A stretch of 64,000 nt of DNA from Meconema thalassinum (taxonomy: Eukaryota; Arthropoda; Insecta; Orthoptera; Tettigoniidae), in assembly GCA_946902985.2 (NCBI GenBank), contig OX336388.2:1507738545-1507802544 (forward strand). Direction: 5' to 3'. A program made the position numbers and the translations under genes. This document shows positions 22,231-34,324 of this stretch, piece by piece. The notes beneath the pieces were generated by a model. It made no database searches. It saw only the letters and a program-made list of their open reading frames with translations, and was not told the DNA's origin. Each line of letters opens with the position of its first letter. Position 1 is the first letter of the stretch.

Positions 22231-22840
22231 GCAACAACCATGGAAGTGAACTATACTTACAGTGAACAAACGTCCCAAAAAAATCGGGACAGTTCCGATT
22301 CAAAGGAGCATATCCCGGCATACCGGATAGTAATAAAAGTGTCCTTTTTTAAGTTTTAAAAAATTAATAATTATTCGCTGAAAAATATGCGTAATTATAC
22401 GAAAAATACGTTTTGTTTTGACATATCCATGATCCTGTCCTAGTTCGTAAAGACATCAGGCGCTTTAAAGACTCAGTAAGATTCTTTCTTTTATTATTGT
22501 AATCATACGATGTAAAGTAAGACACGTACAAAATATAAACTTTTATAATGTTGTTTATTTCACAAAAAACTTGTAAGGTACTTCCATAAAAAATAACTCT
22601 AAAATGAACTCTATATTGGATTTCTGGTGGATCGATTTTTGTGGAACTTCTTAAAATTACATTCTTAAAAGGTCATAACCAGGAGTAGGATTTTAGGTGC
22701 AAATTTCAGATGAAAAGGGAAGGGAAAAGGTGCTCAAATAAGGTAAAAGGGGAGGGGGGGTGCAAAATGGTGCTGGTTTATTCAACTAATTTTCTCTTCC
22801 CTCTATTCAAATTTACTGAATTAGAAACAAGTACATCAAA

Positions 22841-24289
22841 TCACTCATCAAAAGAAGGAAAAAACATGAAGCTGTTGTACTTCATGACATTAAGCATCTC
22901 TACATTTTTAAAAGTAAGTCTGTTTCTATTAGGAGATAAAATGTCTTTGTAGATGATAAAGCTTCTTTCGTCATCCACAGAAACCAGTGGGGCAAACCTT
23001 GTATTCACTCGGAATGGTAACTCTACAGATGTGGCGAATTCCACAATGTCTGGACTCTTCTGACTAGACTCAAGTTTGTCTTTGGCAACACCATCTAACT
23101 GCTCCCACACAGAAGTAAAAATATCCCATTGCTTTTCCTCTTCCATACCTTGTTCTTCTAATCGTTTAATAACTGCAGTCAGGTACTTGTAACTATGGAC
23201 ACAATATAGTTCTGTCTGCTAATTATGTATTTTCTCCGGTAACAGAAGTTGCTGTGCCTTGGAAATTGCACCTGCGTCGGCTGGATCCAAAGAAAGCACA
23301 AAACTCTCTAATTTTGTCAACATTCTCACACAGCAGCACAACACACTCAATCCACGATCCCCAGCGAGTAATGACCGGGAAATTTGGACGGGGCAGGCCA
23401 GTGGTTTCTCTGTAGGCAACAACACGATTCGGATCTTTCAGTAGAATCTTCTTCAGGGCAGAGATGAATTGATTTGCGATGTCGTATTCGTTCCTTATGG
23501 ATTCACAAACCCTGTGAAGGGCATGAACCAAGCATGCCACATGCTTTAACTTAGGAAATAAAGATTTCAATTGGTTAACAGCTGAAGCCATATATGCAGC
23601 CTGGTCCATAACCACAAGAAGAAGTTTTTCAAACTCGATACCAGTAGGCCAGAGTTTTTGGCAGAAGTCCATAATTGATTGCATTACTGTAATGGCATTG
23701 GTTTTCTACAGCTCATAAATTTTTAACAACATGGGCTTAACATTCTCTCCTGCTAAGGGAAAGCCTAAAATGTTCAAAACATATCGTTCCATTGAGTCTG
23801 TGGTTTCATCCACAATGATTCCCACATCGCAATCAGACACTTTCTCCCTGAGTCTTTGTATGGTTTCTCGGTAAACAGGTTCCATGTAGTTTTTTCTTAA
23901 AGTACTCTCATCGGGTATTGATATCTTTGTGTATTTTTAATGAAATCCCATGAAGGCTGGGTGGTTCACCTTTTTGAGTGGAATTCCTGTTTGTGTAAGA
24001 GCTGCACACAAATCAATGTTTAATTCCTTCAATTTTGGCTTTTTGAAGAATTCTGTTGAAACCCATTTCGTAATAGAGGTTGCAGCGATTTCTTTGCTTG
24101 AAGAGTATTATTTATTTGATGCTTAGAGCTGGAAGTGTGTTGTTTGATGCGACATCGCTGGTGTTTTTCATCTAACAAAATTACTGAATCACAAATAGTA
24201 CATCGCATAACAGTTCCACCAGTGTCTATGAAGTCTTGTATGAATTCCTGAGCCAGAGCAATACATCGGGCACTGGACACCTTTGGCAT
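22841..24289 (-). pseudogene. hAT transposase, decayed
   Basis: Three minus-strand pieces in order. 24289-24029: N terminus with a BED-like zinc finger, MRCTICDSVILLDEKHQRC then IKQHTSSSKH (CX2C..H..H). 23684-23223: core with VVMDQAAYMASAVNQLKSLF, VACLVHALHRVCESIR and PVITRWGSWIE, the hAT region seen in CGGBP1-related transposases. 23146-22841: C terminus with RFAPLVSVDDERSFIIYKDI and LSPNRNRLTFKN, the hAT dimerisation region. Frameshifts and stops separate the pieces (23147-23222 and 23685-24028). It would cut and join element ends if intact; this copy cannot be translated through. Confidence 0.8.
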
Positions 24290-24865
24290 GGTAAAATCTA
24301 GTAGTACACTCGTTTAGTAATGTAAAGTGCTAACACTAGTTCACTTGCTAACTCAATGTGACTATCTCACAACTCACTCGTGCGCTCATTCACGTACTTG
24401 CTGTCAACACTCTCAAATAACACCACGACAATTACCAGAATGTTCACTTTCAGGCTGGAACTGCAGTCTCAGCGATTTCTAGTAGCTTCGGGAAATACGC
24501 GGGTGCGGTTGCTGACATCTCTGCGTCACCAGCCTCCACCTCCATGCGAACAGATGACGTATCTCACAGTAACAAACTCAAATTCACGAACAGCAGGCTA
24601 CTGATTCTGGTGGGACAGAATCAGTCATTGTCAATTGCATTTTTGCGGGCTACACTATAGCGGTAAAGCGAGAGAAAGAGGTTTTGTCGAACACTCAATT
24701 GTTTTCCTTTGTTGAAGGTGTGCTTTCAACTCCCGCGCGGTGTTTACAGAAAGAGGTAGGCTTTCTATTTCCACGTACACAGAAAGCTGAAGAGACGTTA
24801 ATTGAAAGTTAAATATTTCATATTGATTAGAAATCTTACAGAATAAATTGGAATTAAACTTACAA

Positions 24866-26400
24866 AAAACAAGATGTTCAGTAAAGAACATATAGCCTAC
24901 TTTCTCCTAAATACATGGGTATTGTTATAACACTTTGTCCTATTCAAGGAGTATAATTTAATATTGGTTGTAGTATCTTGTATAAATACAACGTAATATA
25001 AGGATATTAAACATGGATATGAGGTGCCCTTTGCTAGTGCTACCTCTATACAAAATGTCATTCAATTCAGTTTCACCGCGTTTGAATTGATGTGGTGAAT
25101 TGATTTGTACACATACAAGGCCGCTATCTGCAAACTATTGGACTGATAACTTGTAGCTTGGTCAAAGAACGCTCCTCACATGCAGGTATGTTGTTGCAAA
25201 AGTTGGTAGAGATCAGATGATTGGGTTGGTTGTAATTTGATTTAAGCTTTTAACATTTGGGTGACCGCCATTACATTTCCGTCAAGATGGCGTCGATATA
25301 GAACATGACACATAGGTGCCCTTTGCTAGTGCTACCTCTGTACCAAATATCGTTCAATTCGGTTTCTCCGTGTTTGAATAGATAGGGGTAATCGATTTTC
25401 ACACAAACATGGCCGCCATCCGCAAATTATTGGGCTGATGACCTAGTAGTTCGGTCAAAAGCTTCTTCGTACAAACAGGTATAATGTTGCAAAAGTCGGT
25501 AGAGATCAGATTATTAAGTTGGTCGTAATTTGATTTAAGCTTTGAATATTTGGGTGGCCGCCATTACGTTTCCGTCAAGATGGCGGCGATATAAAACATG
25601 CCACTGAGGTGCCCTTTGCTGGTGCTACCTCTGTACCAAATTTCGTTCATTTCGGTTTCACCGTGTTTGAATAGATAGGGGGAATCGATTCGCAAACATA
25701 CATGGCCGCAATCCGCAAATTATTGGGCTGATGACCTTGTAGTTCGGTCGAAAAATTCTTCATTCATAAAGGTATAACGTTGCAAAAATTGTTAGCGATC
25801 AGATGATTAGGTTGATCGTAATTTGATTTAAGCTTTTAACATTTGGGTAGCCGCCATTACGTTTTCGTCACGATGGCGGCGATATAAAACGTGACACTTA
25901 GGTGCCCTTTGCTAGTGCTACCTCTGTACCAAATTTCGTTTGATTCCGTTTCACCGTATTTGAATTGATAGGGGGAATCGATTTGCACACTTACATGGCC
26001 GCTATCTGCAAACTCTTGGGCTGATGACCTTGTAGTTTGGCCAAAAGACGCTCGCCGTATAAATATATATTGTTGCAAAATTTGGTAGAGATAGGATGAT
26101 TACGTTAGTCGTAATTTGATTTAAGCTTTGAACATTTGGGTGGCCACCATTACTTTCCCTTCAAGATGGTGGCGATATAAAACATGACACTGAGGTGCCC
26201 TTTGCTAGTGCTACCTCTGTACTAAATTTCGTTAAATTCGGTTTCACCGTGTTCGAATTGATAGGGGGGGGGGACTGACTTTCAGAGTGCACACACACAC
26301 TCACACACAGACACACAGACACACAGACAGACACACAATTTTTCGCCCTGTGTTGATGTCATAAGTCTACTTTCATTTTTTGCAAAAATCCAAAGTAGGC
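24866..26400 (+). repeat. family T element with 292-bp tandem array
   Basis: Left end AACAAGATGTTC..AAGAAC..TAGCCTACTTTC; right end AAAGTAGGCTA at 26390-26400. The middle is a tandem array whose units begin GAGGTGCCCTTTGCTAGTGC at 25021, 25313, 25606, 25899 and 26192 (period 292-293). Units contain AAGATGGCGGCGATATAAAA. Before the right end there is a poly-G run and an AC/AGAC-rich tract (26285-26335). No coding capacity. It lies inside the hAT element. Confidence 0.75.
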
Positions 26401-26607
26401 TAAAAAGGGGGGGGGGAGGAGAGGAATATGGGCATGTTTGGGGGAAGAAGGGGATAAATGTCCCAAAAAAGGGAAAAAGGTGCGTGAAAAATGCCTCTTT
26501 TCACAACCAGAAACAAAATTTCACTCTGCGATATCTTTCCGAACAGCTTTAATCAACCCTAAGCAAAAAGGTGCGCACCTAAAAATCCTAACCCAGGTCA
26601 TAACTTA

Positions 26608-28043
26608 ACAAGAAGTTCCGTGAAGAACTATACAGCCTACTTTTCATGCCAATGATTATTCTACAGAATATGAACCTATCTAGAATAATGACGAAATTAC
26701 GTTGCTAATATCGAAATTTCCAATTAGTTCGAAATACTGTATACCTGGCATATTGTATCCTAATAGAGCACTACAGTTGGCAGCCCTGATGACTGAATAT
26801 ATTCTTAGTTCCATCTCTTAGGGTACAAAATACAAAATTTGGTTGAAGTTCAATGAATAGCATGGACGTTACATGCAGTTAAACATTGGATCTAACAGCG
26901 CGCGTAAAATCATGTTGGCAACAATGTCATGCATGTATTGGTCAGAAATAATCTGAAATAATATGATCTATTGTTGTGCCAATTTTGAATGAAATCCATT
27001 AGTTAGTATAGAAGTTACATGCATTTTAAAATTGGACCTATCAGCAGGCTTAGAATCATGTTGGCAGCACTGACGTATATTAGTTACTCCAAATTCGTCT
27101 AGAATGCCAGGTACTATACGTGTGCAAAATTTAGGGCTATTGGCTTGCATACTTTCTGATATATTGATATTAGGGTAACAAAAAAAGGGACATATTAACA
27201 GTTGGCAGCCCTGGTTGCTCCTTAGAATACGCATAGTCATATCTGTTATGGTACACATAGCACATACAAAATTTGGTTGAAATCCAAATGATAGTATGGA
27301 AGTTACATGTATTTAAAGTTGGACTTGTCAGCAGGCTTAGAATCATGTTGGTAGCACTGACGTATATAAGTTACTCCAAATTAATATAGAATGTCAGGTA
27401 CTATACGTGTGCATAGTTTAAAGCTGTCGGCTTGCATACTTTCTGATATATTGGTATTTGGATAAAACAAATTAGGAGCATTTATTAACAGTTGGCAGCC
27501 CTGGTAGGTCTTAAGAATACGCTCAGTCATATCTGGTTATGTACACATACAACATACGAAATTTGGTTGAATTCCAATTGATAGTGTGGAAGTTATATGC
27601 ATTTAAATATTGGACCTATCAGGAGGCTTATAATCATTTTGGCAACACTGCCATGTTTGGCCTCTTGGAAATTAAACTGAAATATTATGATCTGTACGTG
27701 TGCCAATTTTGAAATAGCTCCCATTCATACTTTCCGAGATATCCAACATGGAGCTCAAATTTCAATTGCGATTTTTTAGCAGTTGGTAGCACTGACATCA
27801 TTTTCAAATATGGCCGTGAGATATTCAGGTATACATGTTTACTCCTACCAAATTTTGTTTCGATTGCTGCAGCCGTTTAGGAGTTGATAGGGGGGGACAC
27901 ACACACAGCCAGACAGACAGAAGGACAGACAGACAGACAGACAGACAGACGGACGGACAGACAGACAGACAGACAGACACACATTTGCCCGATCTCATAA
28001 GTCTACTTTTTCCTCATTTTTGCAAAATGTGAAAAGTAGGCTA
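26608..28043 (+). repeat. second family T element with its own tandem units
   Basis: Left end AACAAGAAGTTCCGTGAAGA then TACAGCCTACTTTTC (26631-); right end GAAAAGTAGGCTA (28031-28043). Internal units of about 280-290 bp carry AAATTTGGTTGAA, GGAAGTTACATG, and AGCAGGCTTAGAATCATGTT (near 26845, 26987, 27267, 27557). A (CAGA)n tract is at 27893-27985. The ends match the previous entry but the internal unit differs. Confidence 0.7.
27893..27985 (+). repeat. (CAGA)n microsatellite
   Basis: Near-perfect CAGA/GACA run, subterminal in the T element; the copy at 24866-26400 has a related tract in the same place. Confidence 0.9.
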
Positions 28044-28407
28044 AGAAAAAATATCTCTATGTTACGGTAAAACTATAATTTCTCTATCCTCCAACAATCC
28101 CCCTCAAACAAGGCTGTCAAAATTTTGACTGTCAAAAATATGGTCACCGTAACTATACTGGCTGTAAATAAGTCAGATGCGATACAAACTTATGTAATCC
28201 GAACATTGTATATATATTGTGTAATTCATAAATATCGTATACTAATTAAGCCTAAGAGAACTAGATCTGAGCAACGCTAAAAAGCGTGTTAGTTTGTAAT
28301 AATATATCGTTCTTTTCAGATTAGGGTATGTAAATACTTGTTTTCCCGCCTAATGTAATTGGACACAATTTGTGTTGACCGACTGGAAATCTTTCTTTAA
28401 TATAATT

Positions 28408-29252
28408 AGGTAACACTGAAAAATGGCTTCTATCGCTTCAAATGACATTCATGAAGTGAATAGAGGAAAAAATTAATCTTCGAAATTAAATGAAGAAGAG
28501 ATGGCCACTTCAAGGTAAACAACATCAACAACACAATAAACAAAGCTGAAATGCCAGCTGAATATAGCATTTTGAAATAACATAATTGAAGGATCACACA
28601 CTGTAAGTAAACAGTGAGTGGCTAGGTGTGATCCGGCTGTAGACCCGGAGCAGCAGTAAGAAGAGCACTTGATCAACTGTCTTGTGTTGCTGAAAACCAA
28701 AATGTGGGCGGACGCCGGACGTAGCCTTAGTCGCACTCACTGAGCAATTGGTCACAATCATCCAGGCCTCTAAACATGCTGAAAATTACAACTTAAAGGC
28801 TACAAACTAGTCACATCCCAGTTGGACTTAATTTCATTTCTAAAATGCAATACATTCTGAGTACAGTTATGGGATGTTCAGAATAATGTCACTTGAATTT
28901 GGAAATCCAATCGGTGCTCACAAGAGGGAATGGAGTAGAAGGTAATAATCCTATGGTAAACAGGCTCTATAAGGGAGGTCTAGCTTGAATTCAGCCACCC
29001 ATCCGTAATAGCGTTTGTACTGGTCACAGCGAGGTAGTCTTTCGGATATAATTAAACCGTTTACAACGCTCTCAGCTGCGATTGTTAGCGCTTCATGGCA
29101 TTTGTACTGTTCCAGCAATTCAACACCTGTATCGATTCAGATGGCACCAAGCCACTAACCTTCACTCTATTATTTGCTATCAATCTAACATTCTTTACTT
29201 CATGTCATTCTGTTTCCTGGTGATGTACCCTTCAGCCTCTAAAATGTTATAC
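28408..29252. other. unassigned sequence
   Basis: Nothing recognised; short open frames only. Confidence 0.4.
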
Positions 29253-29755
29253 CCCAGGCATATTAAGTTTTAACCTAAAAAAAAATAAAAAATGTAAAGC
29301 TGAAATTTGGCATAGATGTTCCCTAGTACCCTAGTAACAAATCCTGAAAAGTCCCATCTCTGCGTTGTCCGCGTCATAGTTTTTGGAGAGTTCAAAAGGG
29401 CTTAAATGGGGCCTAAGTGCCAAAAACAGCATTTTTGCTTCCTGCGTTCAAAATATTGTCCAAAATCAGTTCTAATGAGCTTTGATAGTAATAAGAGAAG
29501 GACTGCGTTAAATATAATGCTCTTATTGGTCGTAATTATTGCCATGCATTTAAACAGATGAGTAATCAAACATTTTTAGCTCAACTTTTCTCACGAAAAT
29601 TTAGCTAATTTGTCATTAGCCGGGACTTATCGTGTCAACAGCTGCTGATAGCGACTAAAGACCCAAAATAAAAGTTGTAAAGCACAATTGTAGCTTTGAA
29701 ACGAAACATTGCCCATGTTCATCCGACAAACAGCAGCAGAGATACAGTTACAAAT
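29253..29755 (+). repeat. left terminal inverted repeat of element 2
   Basis: Mirrors 34325-34828. Shared landmarks include CCCAGGCAT, GTAAAGCTGAAATTTGG, GGGGCCTAAGTGCC and CCCATGTnnATnCG near the inner edge. Confidence 0.85.
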
Positions 29756-30112
29756 ATAAAAATCCTCTCGGCACGCCGGAAGGCGGAGGTAGATTTCACC
29801 GGGCAAACTAGGGGATTGGCTATAATAGGCAAAATATGCAGGTTTTCGTAGGAGGATCAGACCTCATTGATTGCAAGAAAGTATTTTACATTTGGAGGTA
29901 AAAAATCAACTTTTTTTTCGTTTTTGTATGCATATTTTTATCATTTTATTGTCTTATGGGGATGGTAACCTTCTTGTCATTCGGGGTTCATTTTTATACT
30001 TCTGATCACACTGTCCTTCCTTATGCAAGGTTTGGATCTGATGTGTAACTATCAGACAGTCTGTTACTTCTTCTCGCAAAATTTTATCTCCCGCAGAGAT
30101 TTTTGTTGGTTC

Positions 30113-32235
30113 CTCAGTTTAGGGGCTGCGACAACGTGGTCATGTAACCCCGTGTAAGCTTACATTGGGTGTGTGTAGAATCTGATAAACGGTGTTAATT
30201 GTGATGACTGTATTAGTCTGTAATTCAGGTAAGGTCTGCAGACGGTCAATTTTAAGTAGTAGTTCCTAATTTTGTACCATATCTTAACGTGAACGACACC
30301 TAGCTGTGAACTTGGCTACTAGATGCCACCGCAACCAGCAACTTGCAACGAACGTTGGAACTTCTCCTCCAAAGGAAAGCATGCTGAGGGTTTTTTAGCA
30401 CTCTTAGAAAATCCGACGACTTTGGCCGGCTTTGAACCAGCGACCTTGGGCATATAAGTTCAGCATGCTACCAGTTAGCCGCTTCCCACAGTCAGATGGA
30501 AAAATGAATGTGATCTCGTGCAATGGCGTTGTCTTGGCAACCTCTGATAGCTCATCCCTCATCAATTTAGAAGCGTTGTCACGGTAACCTCTGATGGCAC
30601 TTGGCATGTTCTTTAATTCCGAAATCATTTTTCTCTTCCCTTGGCGTAATGGTAGGTCAGATCAAAAATTCTTTCAGACAACGTTTTAGGTAATTATTAG
30701 GGGAATATTTTCCATTATGTACGGGTTTGATATTGTGCCTATTAAGAGAGATATGATTAATGTTTCCCGAAAAAAACACTTTTTTCCACCCCTTTGGTCA
30801 ATGGTTGGTGCTATCAAAAAACCTATTTGACATAAATTTTTGGCACTTATCCGACAAATATTATGAACTTTGAATTGATTCGATATTTCACGTATTAAGA
30901 GAGTTATAGCGACATTTCACTTTTTCGAAAAAAAAGCCCCCCCCCCCATTTCCCCCCCCCCCCCTTTAACCGATTTTGCCCATTAACGAACTCGACCGAT
31001 TTTTTAAGGGGTTACATATTATGTAAAACATTAAAGTGATTGGTGCAAATTTACGGCAGTTATCGTGTCCACAAGAAACTGATATAAATGCATATATATA
31101 AACACACATATATATAAACTTTTGAACTGACGGTGGTTTGGGGTCTGGGGGATGTGAAACGCGAAGATATGTCGAAATTTTCCGGAAGTCGAAACATGGC
31201 ACTCATTGCAATAGTTAGCTTTCTGATGAAATCTACCGAAAATAGGCTACATAATTTAAAATACTACCATCAACGACACCTAGCTGTGAACTTGGCCACT
31301 AGATGCCACCGGAACCATCAACACGCAACGAACGTTGGAACTTCCCCTCCGAAGGAAAGCATACTCAGGGTTTTTTGGCGCTCTTAGTAAATCCGACGAC
31401 TTCAGCCGGGTTTGAACCCGCGACCTTGGGCATAGAAGTTCAGCATGCTACCAGTTCCGATACCGAAGTCACTTCCCACAGACATATGAAAACAGAATGT
31501 GATCTCGTGCAGTGGCGTTGTCATAGCAACTGCTGATGGCTCAACCCGTATCAATTAAAAGTAAAGTTGTCATGGCAACCACTCTTGGCACTTGGAATTT
31601 TCTTATAATTTAAATCATTTTGCTCACTCCGTGGCGTAATGGTGGGTCATATCGAAAATTCTTTCAGACAAAAGTTTTAGGTAATTATTGGAGGAATATT
31701 GTCCATTTTGTACGGTTTTGATATTGTGCCTATTAAGAGAGATATGATTAATGTTTCCCGAAAACCCCACTTTTTTCCACCCCTTTGGTCAATGGTTGGT
31801 GCTATCAAAAAACTTATTTGACATAAATTTTTGGCACTTATCCGACACATATTATGAACTTTGAATGGATTCGATATTACACGTATTAAGAGAGTTATAG
31901 CGAAATTTCACTTTTTCGAAAGAAGCCCTCCATTTTCACCCCCTTCGACCGATTTTGCCCATTAACGAACTCGACCGAGATTTTATAGGGATACATGTTA
32001 TGTAAAAAATTCAAAGTGATTGGTGCAAAATTACGGCAGTTATCGTGTCCACAAGAAACTGATATATATATATATATAATATATATATATATACATAAAT
32101 TATATATAAACTTTTGAACTGACGGTGGTTTTGGGGTCTGGGGGATGTGAAACGCGAAGATATGTCGAAATTTTCCGGAAGTCGAAACATGGTACCCATT
32201 GCAATAGTTAGCTTTCTAATGAAATCTACCTAAAA
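30113..32235. repeat. R1 insertion with a 980-bp tandem duplication
   Basis: 30113-30290 matches the repeat at window start. AACGACACCTAGCTGTGAAC begins a unit at 30292 and again at 31272; both units run through the tRNA-like SINE head (minus strand), ATTCTTTCAGACAA, CCACCCCTTTGGTCAATGG, and end with ATTGCAATAGTTAGCTTTCT near 31230 and 32215. Unit one has a long poly-C run at about 30938-30964; unit two has a TA microsatellite near 32062-32092. Confidence 0.8.
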
Positions 32236-32568
32236 GTGCAAGTGTGGCAGTCGCTTTCCGAACGAACGCCCATTTACGCTGGTGGGCTCCATCTATTCAC
32301 CTTTGCTGACACCATTTTGTATCTTTGATCAAGAGCTTTTAGGATGGTATTCCTTTGAATCCAGGTAAACTAGCAGAAACAGTTTGCATAGAACAAAACG
32401 AGTTTAATGCAGTTAGCAGTTAAACGTACATTCATAATATGCATAATGCAAATAATAACAAAACAAAGCTTAAAAAGCTTTCTATAGACAAAGAACACTT
32501 GCAAAACAAAGCTTACATCGGACTCAATCGTCCTCCTCATCGTCTGAGCCATCAAATGTGACGTTGCC

Positions 32569-34278
32569 TCACGCTTTTCCACTGCAGTTTCCACACATTA
32601 AGGAGCATTCTAAACCGGAACGTACACACTCACACCGGCTGCCACAAGAGATCTTGCAGTTGCAGGACACCAAATTGAGGAGATGATCTGGAGCAGCTGG
32701 AAGATGAGTTGTCACTGGTACTAAAGCTGAGTGTTGGATTTTCCATCCCCATTGGGTAAGGTCTAAAGAAAATCCTAACCATTCCTGAACTTGCAAATAT
32801 ACCCGCAGTGAATGTTGTGAAGCCAGCTGAAATGATGCTGTGACCGGTTGTTTGGCATTTTTTTGGCTGTATTTCACTACCCGAAGTTCGTCGAGGCTTT
32901 TGCACTCCAATTTGGCACTATCGTAGAGACAAATGGCGAACTTCTCTCCAGCTGATATTATGGCCTTTTCATCTGGAGCCGTAGAGATGAATACCTTCAT
33001 TTCCTCGCGTGAAGATGTGGAATCCTTCAATATTTTCCAGGCTTGCTGTTTGATGTACTCTACCCACAGCTTTCCTGTGCAAGATTTCTGGCTCATTGAA
33101 GAAAATGTGTCATGAAGCGACTCTTTGAGACGTTCAAGGCAAGGGTATGATAGCAAGTCGTTGGCGGTGCCTTCTTGGAATGCGGTAAAAAGGGCCTGTA
33201 TTTCGTCCTTGTCATCCTTCAGCCCGTCGTTCATGTTGAGTAACATTGTCCCGACAGCATATTTTTCAGAAAATGCGCTCTGTGGGCCCTAGAACATGCA
33301 CAGTTTCGCGTTATTGATACATTTGAAATTGTAGGCGTAACGTAATCATTAACAGCTAGCTAATTGCAAGCCTACCTAGAATATACGTGTCCAGACATCA
33401 TGTGAGTCACTGACGATTTAGCGTATATTTCCACCCAGAGCTCCTCCAAACCGCTTCCATTCATCACGTAGCCGATTGCCCCAAGAAACGACATCAGAAG
33501 GTGAAATCCGCCTAGACGAAAAACCACGTTTTATAGTAGGCCTACCTCTGAAGTGTCCGATGCGACTATCTCTGCAACTTTCGCGTATAGGGGCTGGTCA
33601 AAGGTTACGGAACAAGTGTTTTTTTTTCAGTTCCGCGCACTCTCTTGCGGCAAACTTCAACGCGGAATATATAGTTGATGGATAGCTCGGTTCCAAGTTA
33701 ATGAACGGCAGGGCATCAACTGACGTTGTCTGGGAAGCTGGTTGAGCACGAGCAGACAGTGACGTCTTCATAAAGCCGTCCCACGAAGCGGGTAAATTAA
33801 TACCTGACCACCGTCCAGATAACCACAAGGAGTCCATCATCGACGCAATAGCCACAGAGTTTGGGGCTTCCACAGTTAACTCCTTACTCTTGACGACCTT
33901 TGAACCAGGAGAAGAGGGTTTCCGACACCACGAAATGTTGAACTTTCCCATTGCCGCAATCACACCAGCATTAGGAACTTCTCGTGTTCGTGGGAGTGGT
34001 GATATTTCACTGTCAGGTGCTGGACCTGTGCACTTGATGCCTCCCATGCAGTGAAATGTGTTTCGCCCGTCCAATGTCCTTATGTTATAGTCAGCGTTGT
34101 CAAAGCAAAACTGCGTGAACGCTCCAGCATTCGGGATTGGATGTTCTTCACGAAGCGCTGAAACTTCGTCCATGTGGATTTCCGCCACATTTACTGAAAA
34201 TCCAAGACTGTTTAGAAGCTGAATTAATGGATGGTTTCGAGTATTGTTGGCCTGCTCCGACAGGCCGAGCGCTGTCAC
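32569..34278 (-). pseudogene. CXC-domain protein gene, better-preserved copy
   Basis: Two long minus-strand frames. 34278-33598 (226 aa): LIQLLNSLGFSVN, CFDNADYNIRTLDGRNTFHC, SLWLSGRWSGINLPASWDGF, then FINLEPSYPSTIYSALKFAA. 33246-32569 (225 aa): LFTAFQEGTANDLLSY, CTGKLWVEYIKQQAWKILKD, DLTQWGWKIQHSAL, LLNLVSCNC and a cysteine-rich end KISCGSRCEC..CSLMCGNCSGKA. An in-frame TGA follows, after which an acidic tail FDGSDDEEDD continues before the next stop; the TGA probably replaced a cysteine codon. The ~350 bases between the frames (33247-33597) may be an intron, but I cannot fix its splice sites. The N-terminal zinc finger region seen in element 1 is missing; the frame begins close to the right TIR. 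The CXC cluster resembles TSO1/tesmin DNA-binding domains. Function unknown. Confidence 0.7.
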
Positions 34279-34324
34279 CTAGAAACGCGATTGGGTGCCT
34301 TTTCAACAGCGGTTATGCTTTGGG

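Larger units (their letters stand above)
22680..26596 (-). mobile_element. hAT DNA transposon with perfect 8-bp TSD
   Basis: GTCATAAC flanks the element exactly at 22672-22679 and 26597-26604. The ends are CAGGAGTAGGATTTTAGGTGC and, as reverse complement, CTGGGTTAGGATTTTTAGG. An 8-bp TSD and CAG-type short inverted ends are hAT hallmarks. A decayed transposase occupies the left half on the minus strand, and a T-family repeat with a 290-bp tandem array fills the right half. Confidence 0.88.
21824..28407. mobile_element. inverted-repeat-bounded composite block
   Basis: About 130 bp at 21824-21952 recurs in reverse complement at 28279-28407: TTCCAGTCGGTC, GGGAAAACAAGTATTT and ACAAACTAACACGCTTTT are shared. 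Between them lie a TAA microsatellite, the hAT element and a T element, all likely later arrivals. It may be an old DNA transposon, or a Penelope-type arrangement of inverted terminal repeats. No protein of its own remains. Confidence 0.55.

Noticed and set aside
25021..26260. CRISPR-like or coding repeat array
   Set aside because: 292-bp units are tandem without unique spacers and carry no open frame; it is a minisatellite.
27893..27985. CRISPR-like array
   Set aside because: Simple CAGA microsatellite without spacers, in eukaryotic DNA.
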